A DNA stretch of 64,000 bases from Arsenicicoccus bolidensis DSM 15745 (GCF_000426385.1 NZ_AUFG01000019.1:1-64000), one strand, 5' to 3'; positions 49,407 through 58,610 are shown, numbered from the stretch's first letter. Notes: generated from the letters alone by a model not told the origin. A program made the numbers and translations.

Positions 49407-50957
49407 ATGAGCTCGACCTCCCTCCTGATCCACGACGTGCGCCCGGTCGGCCTCGACGGGCCCGCCGGCAGGGCGGCGTCGCTGTCGCGAGGCGAACCTG
49501 TCGAGCCGGTCGAGCCTGTTGACGTCTTGGTGATCGACGGGGTGATCCGCGAGGTCGGCCCACGCCTGACGGGTCGCGCGGGCCGAGGCGTCGACGTGCT
49601 CGACGCCGGTGGCCGCTTCGGCATACCGGGCCTGTGGGACCAGCACGTCCACCTCGACCAGTGGGCGCTGCAGCAGGTGCGGCTCGACACGACGCTCGCC
49701 ACGGGGCCGGGCGACGTCGTCGAGCTGGTGCGCCGCCGGGTCGCGGAGCTCGGGACGGCCGACCGGACCAGCGTGGTCCAGGGCTGGGGACATCGCTCGT
49801 CGACCTGGGCCGGGGCTCGCACCGCCGCCGCGCTGGACGACGTCAGCGGCGAGCACCCGGTCGTCCTCATCAGTGGTGACGCCCATCACGGGTGGATGAA
49901 CTCCGTTGCGCTGCAACGACTGGGCTTCCCGACCGGGGCTGGCGCGGGCGTGGTGGAGGAAGGGCCCTGGTTCGCGGCCTACGGGCGTCTGGGGGCGACC
50001 TTCGGGCCCGACCCGCACCTCGACGACGGACTTCGGACCGTGCTGCGATCGGCCGCCGAGCTCGGCGTCGTCGGTGTCGTGGACTTCGAGTTCGGCGGGG
50101 CGCTGGGGTCGTGGCCGGGCCGGGTGGCCGCGGGGCTGGACACGCTGAGGGTGCGGGCATCGACCTACGAGGACGGCCTGGCCGACGTGCTCGCCCGCGG
50201 TCTGCGCACCGGGGACTCGCTGGACGCGACCGGACTGGTCACCATGGGCCAGCTCAAGCTCATCTCCGACGGCTCGCTCAACACCCGTACGGCGCACTGC
50301 TGCTCGCCCTACCTCGACGGGACCGGACGCGGCGCGCAGAACTACTCGGCCGAGCAGCTGGTGGAGCTCCTCGGCCAGGCCGCCCGGGCGGGGCTCGAGT
50401 GCGCCGTGCACGCCATCGGGGACGCCGCGGTCGAGATCGCCCTCGACGCCTTCGCGGCGACGCGGGCACACGGCTCGATCGAGCACGCCCAGCTCGTGCG
50501 GTGGCCCGACGTGCCTCGGCTCGCGGCGCTGGGCCTGCGCGCCAGCGTCCAGCCCGCGCACCTGCTCGACGACCGCGACGTGAGCGACGGCTGCTGGGCC
50601 GACCGGACCGAACGCTGCTTCGTGCTGCGGTCGATGCTCGACGCCGGCATCGGGCTGGCCCTCGGGTCCGACGCCCCCGTGTCCCCGCTCGACCCCTGGC
50701 TCGCGATGGCTGCCGCGGTCCACCGTTCCGGCGATGACCGCGCGCCGTGGCACCCGGAGCAGGCCATCTCCGTGCGCGAGGCGCTCGCCGCCTCGGTCGA
50801 CGGTCAGCGGCTCGTGCCCGGATCACGCGGCGACGTCGTCCTGCTCGACACGGACCCCCTTGCCCTGCAGGGGGACTCGCGCGAGGTTGCGCACGGGCTG
50901 CGGCGGATGCGCGCCGGCGCCACGATCGTCGCCGGCCGCCTGGTCCACGGCCTCTGA
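49407..50957 (+). CDS. Amidohydrolase family 3 (YtcJ-like) metal-dependent hydrolase
   Basis: This 516-residue cytosolic amidohydrolase has DQHVHLDQW as the first metal motif, a conserved GQLKLISDGSLNTRTA, AVHAIGDAA and GLALGSDAPVSPLDPWLAM. These fit the YtcJ/amidohydrolase-3 group, whose substrates are mostly unknown (N-acylated or formamide-like compounds). The start ATG lies six bases after TAGCGT (49395-49400) without a ribosome binding site. A small in-frame repeat EPVEPVEPV occurs at residues 30-38. Confidence 0.87.
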   Translation: MSSTSLLIHDVRPVGLDGPAGRAASLSRGEPVEPVEPVDVLVIDGVIREVGPRLTGRAGRGVDVLDAGGRFGIPGLWDQHVHLDQWALQQVRLDTTLATGPGDVVELVRRRVAELGTADRTSVVQGWGHRSSTWAGARTAAALDDVSGEHPVVLISGDAHHGWMNSVALQRLGFPTGAGAGVVEEGPWFAAYGRLGATFGPDPHLDDGLRTVLRSAAELGVVGVVDFEFGGALGSWPGRVAAGLDTLRVRASTYEDGLADVLARGLRTGDSLDATGLVTMGQLKLISDGSLNTRTAHCCSPYLDGTGRGAQNYSAEQLVELLGQAARAGLECAVHAIGDAAVEIALDAFAATRAHGSIEHAQLVRWPDVPRLAALGLRASVQPAHLLDDRDVSDGCWADRTERCFVLRSMLDAGIGLALGSDAPVSPLDPWLAMAAAVHRSGDDRAPWHPEQAISVREALAASVDGQRLVPGSRGDVVLLDTDPLALQGDSREVAHGLRRMRAGATIVAGRLVHGL

Positions 50958-50986
50958 GCCGTATGCCGCGCGCACTGCCGCGTGCA

Positions 50987-51075
50987 CAACTGCTGCACTA
51001 CCGCGCACGCATACCGCGAATTCCGTTGTGGCACAGCGCGCGAGTGCCGCGACGCAGCCGGATGTGCAGCAGTTG
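50987..51075 (+). repeat. 89-bp element with inverted ends, copy 1
   Basis: The ends are CAACTGCTGCA and TGCAGCAGTTG (11-base perfect inverted repeats). The internal block CGAATTCCGTTG begins 30 bases from the left end. The second copy at 52100-52188 has the same length, the same ends and the same internal block at the same offset, while the rest diverges. It encodes no protein. Confidence 0.85.
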
Positions 51076-51188
51076 ATCGCGGGTAGCGCTCCAGCACCAG
51101 CCACCCAGCACCTCGGTAGCCACGAGGCGGGCCAGGGTCCTGTGGATGACGCGCTCGGCCGCCCGCCGGACCTGGGCATGCTGGTCCG

Positions 51189-52098
51189 ATGCGCACCGTT
51201 GCCGAGATGATCGCCGAGCTGGGGCACGTCGCGACGTGGTCCGAGCTGCAGCCGCACGTCACCCGCCGCGCCGTCACCGCAGCGATGACGCGTGGCGAGG
51301 TCGAGCGCCTGAGCCGCGACCGCTATGCCACGCCCGGACTTCACGCCGCGCGGCGCGAGGCGGAGCGGCACCACGGGGTCGTGTCGCACCTCAGCGCCGC
51401 GGTGCATCACGGGTTCAAGGTGCGCACCCCGCCGGCGCGTCCGCAGGTCACGGTGCCGGGCACGCACCACGTGACCCGGGCGGACGAGGACTGCTGCGAG
51501 ATCAGGCTCCGGCACCTGGGGCCGGGCGACCACGCGCAGGGAGTCACCACGCCCCTGCGCACGGTGGTGGACTGCGCACGCGACCTGCCGTTCGAGGAGG
51601 CGCTGTGCGTCGCGGACTCCGCCTTGCGCTCGAGCCTGGTCACCCCGGACGACCTGGTCTCGCTCGCACGCCGCGCGCGAGGGCCAGGTGCCCGGGCGCT
51701 GAGGCGGGTGGCGCAGCAGGCAGACGGTGGCTCGTCCGGTCCGATGGAGACGGTGCTGCGGGTCATCTCCCTCGACCGCGGCCTCGACCTGTCGACCCAG
51801 CTGCAGATCGTGGATCACGGCTTGTTCGCGGTCGTGGATCTGGGTGACCCCGCCCTGCGGCTCGCCGTGGAGGCCGACTCGTTCGCCTGGCACGGCGATC
51901 GCCGGGCCCTTGGATCGTGACTGTCGCCGCTACGACGAGCTCGTCGTGTGGGGGTGGACGGTCCTGCGGTTCAGCTGGGAGCAGGTGATGATCGACCGCG
52001 ACTTCGTCGAGTGGTGCTTCACGCACGTCCTCGACGGGAGGGACGGCGTCTCCCCGCCCGTCCCCCCGCGTCCGGGGCGTCGCCGCCGCCCACTGTGA
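51189..52098 (+). pseudogene. AbiEi-like/DUF559-type gene with a frameshift near the C-terminus
   Basis: The first frame (51189-51920) encodes an N-terminal winged-helix of the AbiEi antitoxin type (ELGHVATWSELQPHVTRRAV), a middle domain and the beginning of a Vsr/DUF559-like nuclease domain (LRLAVEADSFAWHGDR), then stops. The expected continuation (DRDCRRYDELVVWGWTVLRF to VEWCF) is in the +1 frame up to 52098. One extra base, most simply the G at 51912, explains it. Either the gene is recently broken or the base is a sequencing error. Related actinobacterial genes are uninterrupted. Two 89-bp repeats flank it. Confidence 0.8.
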
Positions 52099-52099
52099 C

Positions 52100-52188
52100 C
52101 AACTGCTGCACATCGGATGGCGTCACCGACGAATTCCGTTGCAGCACAATGACTAGGTGCGAACGTGACCCCCTATCTGCAGCAGTTG
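52100..52188 (+). repeat. 89-bp element with inverted ends, copy 2
   Basis: It begins one base after the last base of the frameshifted gene. CAACTGCTGCA and TGCAGCAGTTG form the ends, with CGAATTCCGTTG at offset 30, exactly as in copy 1. The same orientation and length are kept without gaps. Confidence 0.85.
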
Positions 52189-52242
52189 GTCGCGCGGGAG
52201 CAGCCGCAGTGCCAGCCCGCCCGCCGGCCAGCCGCACGCCAA

Positions 52243-52271
52243 CGGCCCGCCCACACGAGGTGGACGGGCCG
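52243..52271 (-). terminator. Hairpin after the flavohaemoglobin gene
   Basis: CGGCCCGCCCAC pairs with GTGGACGGGCCG with one mismatch around a 5-base loop, 20 bases beyond the stop of hmp on the minus strand. Confidence 0.55.
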
Positions 52272-52290
52272 CCGGCCGGCAGGACGCGGG

Positions 52291-53514
52291 TCAGGCCGCG
52301 TTGTCGGCGTTGTCGGGGTTCTGCGCCCACAGGTCGGGGCCGAAGACCTCGTAGCTGATGTCCTCGGGCGCGACGCCCTTGTCGATCAGGGTGCGCCGCA
52401 CGACCTGCATGAACGGCAGCGGGCCGCACATGAACACCTTGGCGCCCGAGGGGATCTCGGCGTCGGACAGGTCCATCAGGCCCGGCCGGGCGGGGTGGAT
52501 GGTGGGGGCGGACTCCGCCTCCTCCTCGTACCAGAACTGACCGACGACGTCGTTCATCGCCTCGGCCTGCCCGCGCATGGAGGTGTAGAGCGCCTGCGTG
52601 GAGTGCGAGCGGTCGGCGTGGAAGACGCGGATCGAGCGGTGCGGCTGGCGCTGGGACAGGTCCTCGAGGATCGCCGCCATCGGGGTGATCCCGATGCCCG
52701 CGGAGACGAGCACCAGCGGTGCCTCGGACTCCTCGAGCACGACGTCGCCGGCTGGCTGGGAGACCTCGAGGACGGTCCCGACCTGCGCGTTGTCCGCGAG
52801 CCAGTTGCTGACCTGGCCGTCCGGCACGTCGTCGGCGCCGTGCACGCGCTTGATGGTGAGGCGGAAGGCCTCACGCCCGGGCACGCCGGAGATGGTGTAC
52901 TGCCGCGGCTGGCGCTCGCCGCCGGGCAGGTCCACGGCGACGCCGACGTACTGACCGGTGCGGTGGGACGGCAGCTCCCCCTCCGCGGGCTTGATGACCA
53001 GTGAGAAGGATTCGGGCGTCTCGTCGTCGCGCTCGACCACGGTGTAGGGGCGATAGGGGTGCTCGGGGTCGGTCCCGCCGAGGGCGTAGAGCTTGCCCTC
53101 CTCCGCGATGAGCTGGCACGCGAACAGCCAGTACACCTCGTCCCACGCGGAGGCGATCTCGGGGGTGACGGCGTCGCCGAGGACGTCGCCGATGGCCCAC
53201 ATGAGGTGGTGGCCGACGATGGTGTACTCGTAGGACTTGATGCCGAGCGAGACGTGCTTGTGCGCGATGCGCTGCATGATCGGCGTGAAGTCGGGGGCGG
53301 CCGGGTCGATCAGGTGGACGGCGTAGGCGACGACCGACGCGGCCAGCGCCTTGGGCTGCTCACCGATGGCCTGGTTGGCCTTGTTGAACACCCGCATCAG
53401 CTCGGGGTGCGCCTCGAACATGTGCGGGTAGAACCGCTTGGTGATCTCCTCGGCGTGCTCGGCGACGACGCCGGCCGTGGCCTTGACGGTCTCGGTGGAC
53501 TGCGGTGACAACAT
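52291..53514 (-). CDS. hmp: Flavohaemoglobin (nitric oxide dioxygenase)
   Basis: This 407-residue enzyme turns NO and O2 into nitrate with NAD(P)H. The globin domain (1-140) has Tyr29 (B10), Gln53 (E7) and the proximal His85 (IAHKHVSLG), exactly as numbered in E. coli Hmp. The FAD domain has RQYTIS and the NAD domain has SAGIGITPM and the C-terminal CGPLPFM. The ATG has AGGAG at eight bases. Upstream is a short hairpin and an AT-rich patch, a plausible site for an NO-responsive regulator, though no known motif was recognised. Confidence 0.95.
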   Translation of the reverse strand: MLSPQSTETVKATAGVVAEHAEEITKRFYPHMFEAHPELMRVFNKANQAIGEQPKALAASVVAYAVHLIDPAAPDFTPIMQRIAHKHVSLGIKSYEYTIVGHHLMWAIGDVLGDAVTPEIASAWDEVYWLFACQLIAEEGKLYALGGTDPEHPYRPYTVVERDDETPESFSLVIKPAEGELPSHRTGQYVGVAVDLPGGERQPRQYTISGVPGREAFRLTIKRVHGADDVPDGQVSNWLADNAQVGTVLEVSQPAGDVVLEESEAPLVLVSAGIGITPMAAILEDLSQRQPHRSIRVFHADRSHSTQALYTSMRGQAEAMNDVVGQFWYEEEAESAPTIHPARPGLMDLSDAEIPSGAKVFMCGPLPFMQVVRRTLIDKGVAPEDISYEVFGPDLWAQNPDNADNAA

Positions 53515-53533
53515 GTGGGGATTCTCCTCGCGT

Positions 53534-53580
53534 CCCGGCGTCAGCGCCGGGGAGTAATTACGGGATTTAGAGGAACAAAG
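53534..53580 (-). promoter_or_regulatory. 5' hairpin and AT-rich promoter area of hmp
   Basis: CCCGGCG and CGCCGGG (53534-53540 and 53545-53551) form a stem with the loop TCAG directly before the ribosome binding site. Beyond it is an AT-rich stretch (GAGTAATTACGGGATTTAGA, 53552-53571) unusual for this genome, with a -10-like TAATTA on the minus strand. Confidence 0.45.
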
Positions 53581-53675
53581 GTCAGCGTAACGCCTTCGCT
53601 TGGCAGTCGCCCCTCGGAGTGGCATGGTTCCCTCATGCGTCTCCCTCTGACCCGTTCTGGGGCAATGGACTTCGT

Positions 53676-54611
53676 ATGACGCACGCCCTGGCGCCTCGAC
53701 TCGTTCCGCTCGGCGGCCCGCGGGCCATGACCGTCCGCCGCACGCTGCCCCACCGTGACCGGACCCTGGTGGGGCCGTGGTGCTTCGTCGACCACTACGG
53801 GCCCGACGACGTGGCGGTCACCGGCGGGATGCTCCTGCCGCCCCACCCGCACATCGGGCTGGCCACGGTGAGCTGGCTCTTCGACGGGGAGCTCGAGCAC
53901 CGCGACAGCCTCGGCACCTCGGTGGTCGTGCGTCCCGGTGAGCTCAACCTGATGACCGCCGGCGACGGCATCGCCCACTCCGAGGTCTCGACGGACGCCA
54001 CGACGACCCTGCGCGGCGCCCAGCTGTGGCTGGCCCTGCCCAGCGGATCCCGGGGCGTGGCACCGCGGTTCGAGCACCACGCCCCCACGCCCGAGCAGGA
54101 CGAGCACGGCACGCTGCGCGTCGCGATCGGATCGCTCCAGGGGGTCACGTCTCCCGTCGAGGTCGAGTCGCCCACGGTGGCAGCGGAGCTCGTCGTCCGT
54201 CCCGAGGCGGAGCGCGCCGTGCGGCTGGACCCGGCATACGAGCACGCGGTCCTCGTCGACTGCGGGGTCGTGGTCGTCGACGGGCACGTCGTCGCGCCCG
54301 GCAGCCTCCGGCTCCTCGACGCGGGACGCACCAACCTCGGCGTGCGGGCCGGGGCCCACGGAGCGCGCCTGCTGCTGATCGGCGGGGAGCCGATGGACGA
54401 GTCCCTCGTCATGTGGTGGAACTTCGTCGGTGGCAGCGACGAGGAGGTGCGCGCCGCCCGCGCGGACTGGATGACGGCGATCGGCGCGGACGACGATGGT
54501 GACCGTCCTGAGCGGTTCGGTGCGGTGCCGGGATGGCCGGCCACGTCCGTCCTGCCCGCCCCCACCCTGCCGGCAGCGCCCATGCGCCCGCGCCCACCCC
54601 GGCGGTCATGA
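53676..54611 (+). CDS. Pirin family protein
   Basis: This 311-residue bicupin has metal ligands His57, His59 (PPHPHIG), His101 and Glu103 (GIAHSE) at the same positions as in human pirin. Bacterial pirins are quercetinase-like dioxygenases or redox regulators; which applies here is unclear. The start at 53676 lacks a ribosome binding site; an upstream GTG (53619) would add 19 atypical residues. The stop overlaps the ATG of the PAP2 gene (ATGA). Confidence 0.85.
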   Translation: MTHALAPRLVPLGGPRAMTVRRTLPHRDRTLVGPWCFVDHYGPDDVAVTGGMLLPPHPHIGLATVSWLFDGELEHRDSLGTSVVVRPGELNLMTAGDGIAHSEVSTDATTTLRGAQLWLALPSGSRGVAPRFEHHAPTPEQDEHGTLRVAIGSLQGVTSPVEVESPTVAAELVVRPEAERAVRLDPAYEHAVLVDCGVVVVDGHVVAPGSLRLLDAGRTNLGVRAGAHGARLLLIGGEPMDESLVMWWNFVGGSDEEVRAARADWMTAIGADDDGDRPERFGAVPGWPATSVLPAPTLPAAPMRPRPPRRS

Positions 54612-55249
54612 GCTCCACGAAGGACCCCTGGGACGGCCACCCGGACGTCGTGCGCCTGCTCGGTGCGCCACCGTCCCGCTGGGCCGACGTGGTCGGGCGG
54701 GTGCTCGACCCGAGCTGGCAGACGCTCGTGCTGGCGCTGGTGGTCTCGTTGCGCCACAGCCCCACGGTCGCGAGCGGGCTGGGGTGGGCGGTGGCCGCCA
54801 CCACCTTCTGCGTGGTCGTGCCGTATGCCGTCCTGGCCGCCCTCGTCGGTCGCGGGCACGTCACGGACCGTCAGGTGGTGATCCGTGAGCAGCGCCGGAT
54901 CCCGCTCCTCGCGGCGCTCGCCTCGGTGGTCGTGGGGCTGGTGACGCTCGCCCTCGTCGGCGCGCCCCGCCCGCTCGTCGCCCTGGTCGCGACGGTCCTG
55001 GTGGGCCTGCTCGTCCTCGGCGGCGTGTCCCGGTGGCACAAGGCGTCCTTCCACGCCGCCGTGACCACGGTGTCCGTCGTGGTGCTCACGCGCGAGCTCG
55101 GCCCGGGGTTCCTGCTGGTGGGGGTCCCCGTGCTGGCGCTCGCCGCCTGGGCTCGGGTCCGTGCGGGCAGGCACAGCCGCGCGCAGGTCGCGGTGGGTCT
55201 GGTGGTGGGGGTGCTCGTCACCGCCCTGATCGACCACACGACGATCTGA
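54608..55249 (+). CDS. PAP2-family membrane phosphatase-like protein
   Basis: This 213-residue polytopic protein (about five or six helices) has the later two PAP2 motifs, SFHAAV and GRHSRAQVAVG, with their catalytic histidines. The first motif (KxxxxxxRP) is weak. It may dephosphorylate a lipid phosphate at the membrane. The ATGA overlap with the pirin gene indicates one transcript. Confidence 0.78.
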   Translation: MSSTKDPWDGHPDVVRLLGAPPSRWADVVGRVLDPSWQTLVLALVVSLRHSPTVASGLGWAVAATTFCVVVPYAVLAALVGRGHVTDRQVVIREQRRIPLLAALASVVVGLVTLALVGAPRPLVALVATVLVGLLVLGGVSRWHKASFHAAVTTVSVVVLTRELGPGFLLVGVPVLALAAWARVRAGRHSRAQVAVGLVVGVLVTALIDHTTI

Positions 55250-55301
55250 GTCGCCCGTCCAGCGCCGCCAGGCCGGGCCGGGCAGCCAGGCCAGGCCAGC
55301 G

Positions 55302-56456
55302 TCAGACGTCGTCGATCGAGGCGCCCTCGGTGACCAGCTGCTCCGCCCGCTCGTAGTCGTCGTCCGCCTCGTAGGTCAGCGCCCCGACGACGATCCCGTC
55401 CTGGGCATACCAGACGGTGAGCCCCCCCGGCCGCTCAGCGACCCGGACCTCGTCGAAGCCGTCGCCCCACGCCGCGTGCTTGAGCCACCGGTCACCGATC
55501 TGCGACCAGAAGCCCGGCACCGCGGTCCAGGACTCGTCCCCACCTGCGGCGTTGCGCCCCGCGATCTCGCCCATGGTCAGCGCGTCGCCCCAGTGCTCGA
55601 CGTGCAGCGGACGCCCCGCGGCGGCGTTGTGGGCGCGGGTCCCGTCGCCGGCCGCCCAGACGCCGTCGACCGAGGTGCGTAGCCGGTCGTCGACCACCAC
55701 GCGCCCCTCGTGCGTCGAGATCCCCGTCCCCGCAAGGTAGTCCGTCGACGGGGCGACCCCCAGCGCAGCCAGGACGAGGTCGGGGGAGCGCGTCGTGCCG
55801 TCGGACAGGTGCACCTCGCGCGGCGCCCGCACGCTCGTGACCTCCACGCCGGTGACCAGCGCGACGCCCTCCTCGACCAGCCAGTCCTGGAGCAGCCGCG
55901 ACGCCCGGTCGCCGAGCCGTGCGGCCTGGGGCGCCTGCTCGGTCGTGACGATCGTGACGTCGATGCCGCGCCGGGCCAGCGAGACGGCCGCCTCGCAGCC
56001 GATGAACCCCGACCCGATCACGACCGCCGACCGCGCATGGCTCGCCGCCTCCACCAGGCGCTCGGCGTCGGCGAGGCTGCGCAGCAGGTGCACGTCCGCG
56101 TCGGGGTCTGCGGTGGGCAGCCGGACGGGGGTGGCCCCCGAGGCGAGCACCAGTGCGTCATACGGGATCTCACGGCCCCCGGCGTGGATCACCCGGGCGT
56201 CGGGGTCGATGCGATCCACGTGGGCGCCGAGCTCGACGGTGATCCCGGTGAGCTCGGGGTCGGCGTCGTCGATCGCGACCGGCTCTGGGGGCAGATCCCC
56301 GCGCAGGACGTCCTTGCTGAGCGGGGGCCGCTGGTATGGCGGATGCCCGTCCGCCGTCACGACCAGCACCGGCCCGGGGCCACCGGCATCGCGATAGGCC
56401 TGGGCGGCCCTCACCCCCGCAGGTCCCGATCCGACGACGACCAGTCCGTGGCTCAT
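55302..56456 (-). CDS. FAD-dependent NAD(P)H oxidoreductase (ferredoxin reductase type)
   Basis: This 384-residue pyridine-nucleotide-disulphide oxidoreductase-fold protein has FAD motif VVVGSGPAGVRAA (6-18), YQRPPLSK typical of ferredoxin reductases of oxygenase and P450 systems, NAD motif VVIGSGFIGCEAA, and the second FAD motif VWAAGD. A C-terminal reductase domain is present. No ferredoxin or oxygenase gene is adjacent, so the partner is unknown. Start at the ATG 56456. Confidence 0.88.
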   Translation of the reverse strand: MSHGLVVVGSGPAGVRAAQAYRDAGGPGPVLVVTADGHPPYQRPPLSKDVLRGDLPPEPVAIDDADPELTGITVELGAHVDRIDPDARVIHAGGREIPYDALVLASGATPVRLPTADPDADVHLLRSLADAERLVEAASHARSAVVIGSGFIGCEAAVSLARRGIDVTIVTTEQAPQAARLGDRASRLLQDWLVEEGVALVTGVEVTSVRAPREVHLSDGTTRSPDLVLAALGVAPSTDYLAGTGISTHEGRVVVDDRLRTSVDGVWAAGDGTRAHNAAAGRPLHVEHWGDALTMGEIAGRNAAGGDESWTAVPGFWSQIGDRWLKHAAWGDGFDEVRVAERPGGLTVWYAQDGIVVGALTYEADDDYERAEQLVTEGASIDDV

Positions 56457-56572
56457 GGCGGCTCCGCTCGTTCGATGCGTGTCCTCGGGAGGCGCGGTCG
56501 CGGTGCGCCGACCCTGTGTGCCTCGATCGCATACCCCGGCTGGGCCCCATCATCCGGCCCGCGTCCTCGGGC

Positions 56573-56640
56573 ATCCCCGCGCTCGCAGCTCACGAACGCG
56601 CGATCCGGAGGCTCAGATCCGGACCTACGTGAGCTCCGAG
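56573..56640. repeat. Imperfect inverted repeat of the GTGAGCT family (family B)
   Basis: GCGCTCGCAGCTCACGAACG on the left faces ACGTGAGCTCCGAGCGC on the right across GATCCGGA-ggctcaga-TCCGGA, giving a long imperfect hairpin. The left arm read on the minus strand (CGTTCGTGAGCTGCGAGCGC) matches the tandem repeat near 30047. Confidence 0.75.
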
Positions 56641-56727
56641 CGCACGAATGGCCACCCGGTCCCGGCGCTGGGAGAGAAGAAAACCGGCCCTGGCCCGCGT
56701 TGCCGCGGATCAGAGCCGGTTGCTCAA

Positions 56728-56805
<78 letters not shown>

Positions 56806-56878
56806 TGTTGACTGACCGAGGATAGCCGACGAACGCCCCCGGACACGAATCGGTCCGGTCCGACGCCGACCGGCGCCG

Positions 56879-57823
56879 TCAGTCCCGAGCCCGGTCCCGC
56901 GCGCGCAGGGTGATCAGGGTCGCCTCGGGACGGCAGGCGAACCGCACGGGCGCGGTCGGGGACGTGCCGAAGCCCGCCGACACGTGCAGCCACGCGGCGT
57001 CGTCGGGCGCCTCGGACGACGGGGCGTTGTCGCAGCCGGGCCACCAGCGGGACAGGCCCTTGACCCGCTCGCGGCCGAGGTCGCAGTTGGTGACCAGCGC
57101 GCCGTAGAACGGGACGCACACCTGCCCGCCGTGCGTGTGACCGGCGATCACCAGGTCGGCACCGTCGCGCGTGAAGGCGTCCAGCGTGCGCAGGTACGGC
57201 GCGTGCGCCACCCCGATCGTGAGGGCGGCGTCGGGGTCGGCGGGCCCCGCGACCTCGTCATACCGGTCCCGCTCGATGTGCGGGTCGTCGACGCCGACCA
57301 GCTCGAGGTCCAGGCCCTCGACGCTCAGGTGGCCGCGGCGGTTGTTGAGGTTGAGCCAGCCGGCGTTCTCGAAGCCGCGCACGAGGTCCTGCGTCGGCAG
57401 CCGGGTGCGATCGCCCTCGACGCGGGCATGGTCGGAGGTGAAGTAGCGGAAGGGGTTCTTGATGACCGGCGCGAAGTAGTCGTTGGACCCCATCACGAAG
57501 GCGCCCGGCCGCTCCATCAGCGAGCCCATCGCGTCCAGCGCCGCGGGCACGGCCTGGAGGTGGGCGAGGTTGTCGCCGGTGTTGATCACCAGGTCCGGCT
57601 CGAGCGCGTCCAACGAGCGCACCCACTCGATCTTGCGCCGCTGCGACGGCACCAGGTGCATGTCGGACACGTGCAGGACGCGCAAGGGGGCGGAGCCACG
57701 CGGCAGCACGGGCGCGGTGACCCGCCGCAGCGTGAAGGAGTTGCGCTCGACCAACGAGGCATACGCGAGGGTGGCGGCTCCGGCCGCGGTGACGCCGGTG
57801 AGGGTGCGCGCGAGAGTGTTCAT
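56879..57823 (-). CDS. Metallophosphoesterase
   Basis: This 314-residue calcineurin-like phosphoesterase has an N-terminal hydrophobic segment. Metal motifs are HVSDMHL, NTGDNLAHL, GSNDYF and GHTHGGQ. The position near ponA2 and whiB4 corresponds to the mycobacterial neighbour Rv3683, so a role at the cell envelope is plausible. The start is ambiguous: 57823 has GGGAG at ten bases, and an ATG at 57832 is also possible. Confidence 0.88.
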   Translation of the reverse strand: MNTLARTLTGVTAAGAATLAYASLVERNSFTLRRVTAPVLPRGSAPLRVLHVSDMHLVPSQRRKIEWVRSLDALEPDLVINTGDNLAHLQAVPAALDAMGSLMERPGAFVMGSNDYFAPVIKNPFRYFTSDHARVEGDRTRLPTQDLVRGFENAGWLNLNNRRGHLSVEGLDLELVGVDDPHIERDRYDEVAGPADPDAALTIGVAHAPYLRTLDAFTRDGADLVIAGHTHGGQVCVPFYGALVTNCDLGRERVKGLSRWWPGCDNAPSSEAPDDAAWLHVSAGFGTSPTAPVRFACRPEATLITLRARDRARD

Positions 57824-57912
57824 CACGGCCATGCTCCCAGACATCCAGCCCGTATGACGGCCCGACGTCATCTCGGGTGACCGCACGGTGGCGGGGGAGG
57901 ACACTGGTGCCC

Positions 57913-58365
57913 ATGAGCACTCTGAAGCAGACCCTCCAGCACGACCTGACCGAGGCGATGCGCGCCCGCGACCAGGTCCGCACCGCCACGCTGCGCATGG
58001 CGCTGACCGCCGTGACGACCGCCGAGGTGGCGGGGGAGCACCACGAGCTGACCGATGCCGACGTCCTCAAGGTCCTGACCAAGGAGGCCAAGAAGCGGAC
58101 GGACGCGGTCGAGGCCTACCAGGCGGCGGGACGGCCGGAGCTCGCGGAGGTCGAGGAGGCCGAGCGCGCGGTGCTCGAGGGCTATCTGCCGGCGCAGCTG
58201 GACGACGCGGCCATCGACGCGCTGGTCGCCGAGGCCGTGACCGAGACGGGCGCGACCGGTATGCCGCAGATGGGCCAGGTCATGAAGGCCGCCCAGGCCA
58301 AGGCGGCGGGGCAGGCCGAGGGCGGACGGATCGCCGCAGCCGTGAAGCGGGCCCTCGCCTCCTGA
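57913..58365 (+). CDS. GatB/YqeY domain-containing protein
   Basis: This 150-residue helical protein is related to the C-terminal domain of GatB (QTLQHDLTEAMRARDQVRTA, ATLRMALTAV, MGQVMKAAQAK). It may bind tRNA; its function is not established. It is divergent from the metallophosphoesterase gene and followed by hairpins and a repeat element. Confidence 0.9.
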   Translation: MSTLKQTLQHDLTEAMRARDQVRTATLRMALTAVTTAEVAGEHHELTDADVLKVLTKEAKKRTDAVEAYQAAGRPELAEVEEAERAVLEGYLPAQLDDAAIDALVAEAVTETGATGMPQMGQVMKAAQAKAAGQAEGGRIAAAVKRALAS

Positions 58366-58467
58366 CGGGTCGCCGCTCCCCGACCGCGCCGCTCCGCCCG
58401 GTCGTTGTCGTCGAGGTTCTTGCGTTCGTGGTGTCCAGCAGCGGCCGTGGCACCGGATGGCGGTTGT

Positions 58468-58574
58468 GGCGTGCTGCAGCACGCCGCGTGCACTGGCCGT
58501 CGCCACAGGAACCGGTCGCCGCCACCGGCGCAGCACGCGCGAGGCGCCCGCCCCCACGTGGGGGCGGGCGCCTC
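58468..58574. terminator. Two perfect palindromes between convergent yqeY-like and ponA2 genes
   Basis: An 18-base perfect palindrome GGCGTGCTGCAGCACGCC (58468-58485) is followed by a 34-base perfect palindrome with half-site GAGGCGCCCGCCCCCAC (58541-58574). The second can act as a strong bidirectional terminator. No gene is supported between 58366 and 58700. Confidence 0.7.
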
Positions 58575-58610
58575 GGCATACGGGCTCGTCCTGTGCTTCA
58601 TCCGCCCGAC

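Noticed and set aside
50941-52200. Insertion sequence carrying the DUF559-type gene
   Set aside because: The bracketing repeats are direct copies of an 89-bp element, no transposase is present and no target duplication was recognised, so calling it an IS or transposon is not justified.
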